Source of the DNA: Gemmatimonadota bacterium
Lineage (GTDB): Bacteria; Gemmatimonadota; Gemmatimonadetes; Gemmatimonadales; GWC2-71-9
DNA: 7,519 bases
Direction: 5' to 3'
NCBI GenBank assembly: GCA_003221825.1
Contig: QHUE01000279.1
Coordinates: forward strand, 1-7,519
Shown: positions 1 through 5,543 of the stretch, one piece after another
Layout of the letters: each line of letters starts with the position of its first letter
Numbering within the stretch: position 1 is the first letter of the stretch
Program-made: the position numbers and the translations under genes
The notes under the pieces: model-generated
Database searches by the model: none
What the model was told of the DNA's origin: nothing
Seen by the model: the letters and a program-made list of their open reading frames with translations, nothing else

Positions 1-221
1 TGCTGGGCCAGGATGATTTCAAGAAAGGCCGGGACCGGGAAAAGGGACTCGGGACCCGCGTGTGGTGTCACACCGCACAGGACCTGGACAAGCTGGCCGC
101 CGAAGTCAAGGCGCGCGGGGGCAACCTGGACCAGGAGCCCCAGGACATGCCGTGGGGCGACCGCGTGTTCATGATCACGGACCCTGACGGCTTCAAGCTG
201 ACGTTCGTCCAGGCGCGTTGA
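1..221 (+). CDS. VOC family (glyoxalase/dioxygenase fold) protein, C-terminal part
   Basis: The reading frame is open from base 3 and ends at TGA 219-221; the 5' part lies outside the window. The 72 visible residues have the C-terminal layout of a VOC module: a strand (TRVWCHTAQDLDKL), a helix (AAEVKARGGN), then a strand pair around MPWGDRVFMITDPDG ending in FKLTFVQAR. The DPDG turn with WGDR just before it is typical of the fold. In glyoxalase I and extradiol dioxygenases the strand after DPDG usually carries a metal-binding Glu; here that position looks like Thr (FKLTF), so a classical metal site may be absent. The substrate cannot be told from this fragment. The stop overlaps the start of the next gene by 4 bases, so the two are probably co-transcribed. 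Family call fairly sure, function unknown. Confidence 0.85.
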   Translation, partial: LGQDDFKKGRDREKGLGTRVWCHTAQDLDKLAAEVKARGGNLDQEPQDMPWGDRVFMITDPDGFKLTFVQAR

Positions 222-2128
222 CCCTGTCGCCCGCCGCGCGAGACGTCCTGCGCGCCGTCGCAGCGACGCTCGTCGCGGATGGGCCGGCGGACCTGGGCGA
301 TCGGGTCGCGCAGAAGATCGCGACGCTCCCGCGCCCCGCCGATCGCGCCGAGCTGGACCTGCTGCTGCGGCTGCTCGACGGCGCCGCGGTGAACCTGCTG
401 CTGAGCGGCATTCCCAAACCCTTTACGCGCATGTCGCAAACTCAGCGGGAACGCTGCCTGCGCAGCTGGGCGACGAGCGCGATCCCGCAGCGCCGCAAAG
501 CCTTTCAGGCGCTCAAGCGCCTGACGATCGTCGTCCACTACACGACGCCCGGGGTCGCGCGCGCCATCGGATATCCCGGCCCGCTGGGCCCGCCTCCCAA
601 CACCCCCAAACCGATCCGTCCGCTGGCGGTCAGCGCTGACACGACACTCAGCTGCGACGTGGTCGTCGTCGGCTCGGGCGCCGGCGGTGGCGTCGTCGCC
701 GCCGAGCTGACCGCGGCCGGGAAAGATGTCATCGTGCTCGAGAAGGGCGGCTACCGCAACGAAGCCGACTTCACGCATCAGGAGGGCGACGCGCTCGAAA
801 CGATGTACGACGCCGGCGGCCTGCTCGCCACGCGCGATCTCGGCCTGGTGGTGCTGCAAGGATCGACGCTCGGCGGCGGCACGGTGATCAACTACACGAC
901 CAGTTTTCCGACACCAGAATCGGTGCGGCACGAGTGGGCGCGCGATCACCGGCTGCCGCACTTCGATGGCACGGAATTCACGCGCGCACTCGATGCCGTT
1001 GCGCGGCGCATCGGCGTCAACACCGACCACGCGAGACCGTCGGGGCGCGACCAAGTGCTCATCCGCGGCCTCGAGCGACTGGGCTGGCATCATGGATTAC
1101 TGCCGCGCGACGTGCGGGGCTGCCCGCAAGACGATTCGTGCGGCTACTGTGGAATGGGATGCCGGCACGGCGCCAAGCAATCGACGTTGATCACTTATCT
1201 TCAGGACGCAGCCTCGCGCGGCGCGCGCATCGTGACGAATTGCGAGGTGCGGCAGGTGACGATCGCCCGCGGAGTCACGACCGGTGTCGAGGCTCGCGTC
1301 GGCCCACACGCCGTAACGGTGCGTGCGCGAGCGGTGATCGTCGCGGCGGGCTCGGTGCACTCACCCGGCCTGCTGCTGCGCTCCGGCGTGACGCTTCCTG
1401 CGCTCGGCAGGCATCTCGCGCTGCACCCCGCGACCGCCGTGCTGGCAGACATGGATGAAGAGGTGCAGCCGTGGACGGGCACGATCCAGGCGCATTACTC
1501 CGATCAATTCGCTGATCTCGACCGTGGATACGGATTCAAGTTCGAAACCGCCCCCCTGCATCCGTCGCTGCAAGCGCTGGCCGCCCCATGGGAATCGGCC
1601 GCTCAGCATCGCGACCGGATGGCGCGGCTGCCGCGGACGGCGCTCATCGGCATTTTGTTGCGCGATCGGTTTGGGGGCCGCGTGAGCGTCGACCGCGAAG
1701 GTGGCGCGCCGATCGTCGACTACCGGCTATCTCGCTACGATCGCAAGCATCTGCGGCGCGCCATTGCGGGCGCCGCCGAGGTGCTGGAAGCGGCGGGAGC
1801 GCGTGAGATCTGGCTGCCGGTCGCGCGGACCGTCACCTACCGTCCGGGCGTGGGGATGAGGGCCCGGCACGCGCGCGACGAGTGGCTCAGACGCGTGGAT
1901 CGCGCGGGTTGGGGACCCAATGAGCTGCTGCTCGTCACGTTCCATCAGATGGCGTCCTGCCGCATGGGCGCCAGCGCCCGCACATCCGTGGTGGACGCCG
2001 AGAACCGTGTTTGGGGTATACGAGGCCTGTATGTTGCGGACGCGAGCACCTTCCCGAGCGCGTCCGGGGTGAATCCCATGCTGACTGTCATGGCCATCGC
2101 GCACCGCGCTGCGGGGATGATTCTGTAG
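218..2128 (+). CDS. GMC family FAD-dependent oxidoreductase, long-chain fatty alcohol oxidase-like
   Basis: A 636-residue flavoprotein predicted to oxidise an alcohol to an aldehyde. Residues about 4-110 form a helical N-terminal region (motif RERCLRSWATS) like the one preceding the FAD domain in FAO-type enzymes. The Rossmann motif GSGAGGG is at 152-158, with the ribose-binding acid at E175 (VIVLEKGG). The GMC signature segment GSTLGGGTVINYTTS starts near 215. A Cys-rich segment with C302, C308, C311 and C315 ends in GCRHGAK, a hallmark of the FAO branch. The C-terminal GMC domain has FHQMASCRMG (probable catalytic H576) and SGVNPM (N619). Length is normal for a bacterial member, and no signal peptide is seen. 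The TTG at 218 is chosen because it keeps the N-terminal domain and overlaps the VOC stop (TTGA), suggesting coupled translation. Only a weak Shine-Dalgarno is present. A steroid or terpene alcohol substrate cannot be excluded. Confidence 0.93.
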   Translation: MTLSPAARDVLRAVAATLVADGPADLGDRVAQKIATLPRPADRAELDLLLRLLDGAAVNLLLSGIPKPFTRMSQTQRERCLRSWATSAIPQRRKAFQALKRLTIVVHYTTPGVARAIGYPGPLGPPPNTPKPIRPLAVSADTTLSCDVVVVGSGAGGGVVAAELTAAGKDVIVLEKGGYRNEADFTHQEGDALETMYDAGGLLATRDLGLVVLQGSTLGGGTVINYTTSFPTPESVRHEWARDHRLPHFDGTEFTRALDAVARRIGVNTDHARPSGRDQVLIRGLERLGWHHGLLPRDVRGCPQDDSCGYCGMGCRHGAKQSTLITYLQDAASRGARIVTNCEVRQVTIARGVTTGVEARVGPHAVTVRARAVIVAAGSVHSPGLLLRSGVTLPALGRHLALHPATAVLADMDEEVQPWTGTIQAHYSDQFADLDRGYGFKFETAPLHPSLQALAAPWESAAQHRDRMARLPRTALIGILLRDRFGGRVSVDREGGAPIVDYRLSRYDRKHLRRAIAGAAEVLEAAGAREIWLPVARTVTYRPGVGMRARHARDEWLRRVDRAGWGPNELLLVTFHQMASCRMGASARTSVVDAENRVWGIRGLYVADASTFPSASGVNPMLTVMAIAHRAAGMIL

Positions 2129-2183
2129 TCGGTCGTCGGTTATCGGTTGTCGGTAATCCGATGACCGATGACTGACGACCGAC
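2128..2183 (+). repeat. 26-bp hairpin made of degenerate heptamer units
   Basis: The arms 2128-2153 and 2158-2183 pair along all 26 positions around a TAAT loop. As RNA from the + strand this gives 22 Watson-Crick pairs and 4 G.U pairs (2138/2173, 2141/2170, 2148/2163, 2149/2162). Each side is also a tandem array of four 7-mers: TCGGTNN on the left (2129-2156) and CCGANGA-like on the right (2158-2185). The stem begins at the last base of the GMC stop codon and ends 10 bases before the Shine-Dalgarno of the M1 gene. There is no T-run after it, so it is not a standard intrinsic terminator. It could be an mRNA-stability or attenuating element, or one copy of a dispersed intergenic palindrome; neither can be decided from one copy. 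Confidence 0.85.
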
Positions 2184-2205
2184 GACATTCGTCAGGAGAA
2201 ACCGA

Positions 2206-2583
2206 ATGCTTGCGTTGCTTACCGTCACTACGCTGGCGCTCCAACAATCGATTGTCGACAGCTCGCCGTTTCGCGCGCTGGCGCTGCCTCCTGCGACGCC
2301 CATGCGCAGCGCTGCGGGCGCCCCGGGTCCGCGCTACTGGCAGCAGCGCGCCGATTACACCCTCGAGGCGACGCTCGACACAGGAACGAACATCCTGCGC
2401 GGCACGGGGCGGATTTACTACGTCAATCGCTCGCCCGAGTCACTCGACTACGTCTGGGTTCAACTCGACCAGAACCTGTTTGCCCTCGGCTCGATCTCGG
2501 GCGTCTTGAATCAGCCGCCGTTGCGCTTCGCGGGCGGCGTCGTCTTCGACTTCAGCGGCAAGGGATTCGTCGGCGGGATTACG
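2206..2583 (+). pseudogene. M1 family metallopeptidase, N-terminal fragment (frame-disrupted)
   Basis: The ATG at 2206 has a good Shine-Dalgarno, AGGAG at 2194-2198, with 7-base spacing. About 125 residues read as the start of a secreted M1 peptidase: a short hydrophobic leader (MLALLTVTTLALQ, lacking the usual positive charge), then YWQQRADYTLEATLD and YYVNRSPESLDYVWVQLDQNLF, the beta-rich N-terminal domain of this group, ending at GKGFVGGI. From about 2583 the frame runs on to 3210 but encodes Arg/His/Gly-rich sequence with no family character, while homology resumes in another frame at RMAVYDD (2582 on). About 80-95 residues that normally link these blocks appear to be missing. This is therefore the front half of a gene broken by an out-of-frame internal deletion, real or from assembly. 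Confidence 0.8.
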
Positions 2584-2584
2584 C

Positions 2585-3880
2585 ATGGCGGTCTACGACG
2601 ACGTGCACGGCTGGAATACGCTGCCATTTCTCGGCGCGGGCGAGTTCTATCTGGAGTACGGCGATTTCGACGTCAGCCTCACGGTGCCCGCCGGTTTCAT
2701 GGTCACCGCGACGGGCGCGCTCGCCAACCCCACGGCGATTCGCACGGCGCAGGAGCGGGCCCGCCTGGCGCGCGCCTTCACGGATCCCGGTCAGGTCGTC
2801 TCGGTCATCACGCGGTCGGAAGCCATCGCGAATGCCACTCGCCCGGTGCCGGGCACACGCACGTGGCGCTTCACCGCGAGCGGCGTGCGCGATTTCGCGT
2901 GGGCCGCCGGATCAGGGTTGCGCTGGGATGCGAGCACGTGGGACGGCATTCTCGTCCAAACCTTCTACCATCCCGACGCGACGCCGTGGGAAGACGCGAA
3001 CGCCATGGTGAAGTTCACGCTGCGGCATTTCTCCGGCGCGCTGGGGCGGTATCCGTGGCCGCAGGTCTCCGCGGTCGAAGGACTCGTCGAGGGGATGGAG
3101 TATCCGATGGTGATCTTCTGCCCCTCCCTGCAGAAGCGCGAGGACCAGTACTGGGTGCTGATGCACGAGCTCGGCCATCAGTGGTTCCCGATGCAGGTCG
3201 GCTCCGATGAGCGGCGCTATCCGTGGATGGACGAGGGCTTCAACACCTTCGCGGACTATGACGCCGCCGAAGCTTTCTTCAAGGGCACGGCGTACGGCGA
3301 CACCGTGCGGCGCGAATTGCTCGGCGCCTACGCGGCGACGGCCATCCCCGGCAGCGAGCAGCCGATGATCACCAAGCCCGACGAGGTGCGGCAGCTCTAC
3401 TGGACGGCGTACCAGAAGCCGGCGCTGATGCTCTCGATTCTGCGGGACGCAGTCGTGGGGCGGGAAGAATTCGATCGCGCCTTTCGGGAATACGTGCGCC
3501 GCTGGAAGAACAAGCATCCGCAGCCGGCGGACTTTTTCCGCACGATGAGCAATGCGACGGGCCGCGATCTCGACTGGTTCTGGCGCAACTGGATCTATAC
3601 GACGGCGCGGCTCGACCAGGCGGTGGACTCGGTGCGGGCGACGAGCGACACGACCTTCATTTATCTCTCCAACCGCGCCCAGATGGTGTTGCCCGTGACG
3701 TTGGACCTGCGCTACGCCGACAACACGACCGAGACCCGCACCCTGCCGGTCGAGATGTGGGATCTCGGCAGCCGGTTCACCTACCGCCTCACTAGTGCAA
3801 AGCGACTGGCGAGCGCGACGATCTATCCGCGGCGCGTGTATCCCGACATCGCGCGCGACAACAACAGCTGGAAGCGCTAA
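2585..3880 (+). CDS. M1 family zinc aminopeptidase, catalytic part (5' part out of frame upstream)
   Basis: 431 residues from the first ATG of this frame. Homology already begins one codon earlier (Arg at 2582-2584), so this ATG is an internal Met and not the native start; no Shine-Dalgarno precedes it. The zinc site is complete: HELGH at 194-198 and E217 in WMDEGFNTF, giving the HExxH-x18-E spacing of M1 (gluzincin) peptidases. The substrate-binding GAMEN loop is replaced by GMEYPM at 170-175, as in the bacterial branch close to leukotriene A4 hydrolase-like and cold-active M1 enzymes. After the catalytic domain comes a helical region (QKPALMLSILRDAVVGREEFDRAF is its core) with DLDWFWRNWIYTT, then a beta-rich C-terminus. 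The role would be removal of N-terminal residues from peptides in the periplasm. Without the first domain and leader it would be neither exported nor complete. The stop TAA overlaps the stop of the opposite-strand lipoprotein gene. Confidence 0.9.
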   Translation: MAVYDDVHGWNTLPFLGAGEFYLEYGDFDVSLTVPAGFMVTATGALANPTAIRTAQERARLARAFTDPGQVVSVITRSEAIANATRPVPGTRTWRFTASGVRDFAWAAGSGLRWDASTWDGILVQTFYHPDATPWEDANAMVKFTLRHFSGALGRYPWPQVSAVEGLVEGMEYPMVIFCPSLQKREDQYWVLMHELGHQWFPMQVGSDERRYPWMDEGFNTFADYDAAEAFFKGTAYGDTVRRELLGAYAATAIPGSEQPMITKPDEVRQLYWTAYQKPALMLSILRDAVVGREEFDRAFREYVRRWKNKHPQPADFFRTMSNATGRDLDWFWRNWIYTTARLDQAVDSVRATSDTTFIYLSNRAQMVLPVTLDLRYADNTTETRTLPVEMWDLGSRFTYRLTSAKRLASATIYPRRVYPDIARDNNSWKR

Positions 3881-4323
3881 GGCGGGGGCTTCGGTGGACC
3901 GCCGCCGCTGCCAAAGCCTGCGAGCGGCCCGACGCCGGCGATGATGGCGGCCACGGCGGCGCCGCTCGCGCCAAAGGCGATCGCGGTCTTCCAGGCCGAG
4001 ACTCGTTTTTGCTTGATCTCGAGGACCTGCGTCCGTGGAATCGTCGCGACGTCACCGACGCTGCGGTACTCGGTGCCGGTCTCCGAGACGAACCGGCTTC
4101 CAGCAATCATGACTGAGTCGGCGTCCGCGAACGCCACGCGGCCTTCGACGCGCGTGACGTGGTGCACGGTGATCTCGCCGACCCGCACGTCGATCGGTGT
4201 GACCGTTGCGACCACCTCCGCACCGCGTGCGGGCGTGACGTTGCCGAGGGGGGTGTAGCTCAAGCACGCTGAGAGCGGGATCACGAAGGCCAGCAGCGCC
4301 GCACTAACCAGGCTCTGCCTCAT
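3877..4323 (-). CDS. small lipoprotein with C-terminal Gly/Ala-rich hydrophobic segment, unknown function
   Basis: 148 residues starting at ATG 4323-4321. This start is chosen because it gives a clean lipoprotein signal peptide: MRQ, a hydrophobic core (LVSAALLAFVIPL) and lipobox LSAC with C20. Upstream in-frame codons only extend into the RCC1 gene. The mature part (about 30-107) is beta-rich with two short patterns, EVVATVTPIDVRVGE and GRVAFADADSVMIAG, followed by a polar TQVLEIKQKRVSAWK stretch. Residues about 112-138 form a Gly/Ala-rich hydrophobic segment that could be a membrane helix or a glycine-zipper-like region, and the tail is Pro-rich (PPKPPP). The start overlaps the stop of the RCC1 gene (ATGA) and no Shine-Dalgarno is obvious, so translation is probably coupled. 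The stop overlaps that of the convergent M1 gene. I do not recognise a named family; an envelope location is inferred. Confidence 0.82.
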   Translation of the reverse strand: MRQSLVSAALLAFVIPLSACLSYTPLGNVTPARGAEVVATVTPIDVRVGEITVHHVTRVEGRVAFADADSVMIAGSRFVSETGTEYRSVGDVATIPRTQVLEIKQKRVSAWKTAIAFGASGAAVAAIIAGVGPLAGFGSGGGPPKPPP

Positions 4324-5519
4324 GGCTGATTTGCGACGAGCACCGGCACGTCGCTCCCGCGCGTGTTGCCGGTCCCCAGTTGGCCGTTGGCGTTGTCGCC
4401 CCAACAGTAGGCTTTGCCGCCGGTCGTGATCGCGCACGTGTGGTGGCCACCTCCGAAGATCGCGGCGAAGATCTGATTGGTGGTGACTGGGAGCGGGCGG
4501 TGACTGCACGCCCCAGCTGCGTTCCCGACGGTGCAGGTCTCAGACGACTGCGTCCCCAACTGCCCGTTCACGTTCTGTCCCCAACAGTTCGCCGTGTTTC
4601 CGGTGCCAATTCCGCAGGTATGCTCTGCACCGGCGCTCAACGATAGAAAAATGATACCGCCGGTCACCGCGGTGGGATCCGGCGCTTGGCTCGTCGCCGT
4701 CTCCCCCAGTTGTCCCCAGGAGTTGTCGCCCCAACAATACGCGTCCCCCGCGGCCGTCAGGGCGCAACTGTGGTCGAATCCCGATGTCACGCTCTTGAAC
4801 TTGAGACCGCCGGAAACAACTACCGGGAGGGCGGTATCCGCCGTCGTCCCATTGCCGAGTTGGCCCGCCTCGTTGTGACCCCAGCAATACGCCGTGCTGT
4901 CAGCCGCGAGCGCGCACACGTGTCGCGTGCCCGCGCTGATCGCGATTACGCGAAGGCCACCCGCGACGGCGATCGGCGCGCGGCTGCACGGTTCAGCGCC
5001 TCCCGACGTGGGGCACGTTTCCGCCGGCCGGCTGCCCAGCTCGCCGTCCCTGGCCCAACCCCAGCAGTACGCACTCGAGTCCGTGGCGATTCCGCACGTG
5101 AATGTGCCACCGGTCGACACGGTGGTGAACGATAATCCGCCTGCAACCCGAGTGGGGACGGGGCGGGAGGCTGTCGAGCTGTCACCGACCTGACCCGTGA
5201 GGTTCAGCCCCCAGCAGTGCGCCGTGCCGCCCGTCGCCACCGCACACGAATGCCCCCCCCCGGTGGTCACCACGCTGAAGGTAAGGGCCGGGGAGACCTC
5301 GGTCGCGTACGGCTGATCTTTCATGGATCCATCACCGATTTCACCGTCCCGATTCCATCCCCAGCAATACACGTGGTTCGTGGAGGTTATGCCACAGGTG
5401 TGAAGCAGACCGGTCGTTACGGAGCTGAACGCGCCGTCAACCGGCGGTGGGAGGACGACCGATTCCGAACCCTTGCAGGCCAGGGCCGCGGCGAGACCCA
5501 GGATCAACGCAACTCGCAT
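4320..5519 (-). CDS. RCC1-repeat (seven-bladed beta-propeller) lipoprotein
   Basis: 399 residues from ATG 5519-5517. The start is chosen for its signal peptide: MRVALILGLAAALAC with probable lipidated C15 (-3 residue Ala, a slightly atypical lipobox). Longer starts back to 5771 would place 84 non-signal residues in front and run antisense through the receptor gene. Seven RCC1-type repeats follow, starting near 31, 81, 131, 191, 241, 291 and 351. Each has H/F-x-C-x9-CWG-x-N/A-x4-G-x-L/I/V-G. The Cys pairs are 42/52, 92/102, 142/152, 202/212, 252/262, 302/312 and 362/372. Repeats 3 and 6 each carry a 10-residue insertion with an extra pair (169/178 and 329/338). Seven repeats match a closed propeller. 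Likely a surface or periplasmic protein that binds another protein or polymer; the partner is unknown. It is not the eukaryotic nucleotide-exchange factor. It overlaps the downstream lipoprotein gene by ATGA. Confidence 0.92.
   Translation of the reverse strand: MRVALILGLAAALACKGSESVVLPPPVDGAFSSVTTGLLHTCGITSTNHVYCWGWNRDGEIGDGSMKDQPYATEVSPALTFSVVTTGGGHSCAVATGGTAHCWGLNLTGQVGDSSTASRPVPTRVAGGLSFTTVSTGGTFTCGIATDSSAYCWGWARDGELGSRPAETCPTSGGAEPCSRAPIAVAGGLRVIAISAGTRHVCALAADSTAYCWGHNEAGQLGNGTTADTALPVVVSGGLKFKSVTSGFDHSCALTAAGDAYCWGDNSWGQLGETATSQAPDPTAVTGGIIFLSLSAGAEHTCGIGTGNTANCWGQNVNGQLGTQSSETCTVGNAAGACSHRPLPVTTNQIFAAIFGGGHHTCAITTGGKAYCWGDNANGQLGTGNTRGSDVPVLVANQP
4323..5429 (-). repeat. seven tandem RCC1-coding repeats (about 150 or 180 bp each)
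   Basis: Repeat units within the RCC1 gene are 150, 150, 180, 150, 150, 180 and about 147 bp, read from the 5' end of the gene. The best-conserved DNA block is the CWG region, seen on the + strand as seven copies of CCCCA(A/G)CA(A/G)T. Outside that block the copies have diverged, so the array is an old protein-level repeat and not a recent tandem amplification. Confidence 0.85.
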
Positions 5520-5536
5520 CAGAAGGGAATCTAGAG

Positions 5537-5543
5537 CCTCCTT
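5537..5543 (-). promoter_or_regulatory. strong Shine-Dalgarno AAGGAGG, unusually far from the RCC1 start
   Basis: On the - strand AAGGAGG lies 17 bases before ATG 5519, against the usual 5-10. The frame between them is open (it would read KEALDSLL) and contains no ATG, GTG or TTG at normal spacing. The signal peptide argues strongly for ATG 5519. Either initiation tolerates the long spacer or this perfect match is fortuitous. Confidence 0.45.

Noticed and set aside
68..1093. Long - strand open frame (341 codons) opposite the GMC gene
   Set aside because: Arg/Ala-rich composition with no domain; it is the antisense of a confidently assigned FAD domain and results from GC-rich codon use.
2128..2205. 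Intrinsic terminator for the VOC-GMC operon
   Set aside because: The stem is strong but is followed by GACATTCGTC with no T-run; a terminator role is not supported by sequence alone.
2584..3210. Continuation of the 2206 frame past the junction
   Set aside because: After about 2583 it is Arg/Gly/His-rich and has no M1 character, while the homologous sequence is in the next frame; treated as out-of-frame read-through.
2912..3517. - strand open frame (201 codons) opposite the M1 catalytic region
   Set aside because: Antisense of the zinc-site region; Arg/His/Val-rich, no signal peptide and no family resemblance.
3881..3960. GC-rich inverted segments after the M1 stop as a terminator
   Set aside because: Only short, imperfect pairings of GGCGG/CCGCC type, no T-run, and the stretch codes for the lipoprotein C-terminus.
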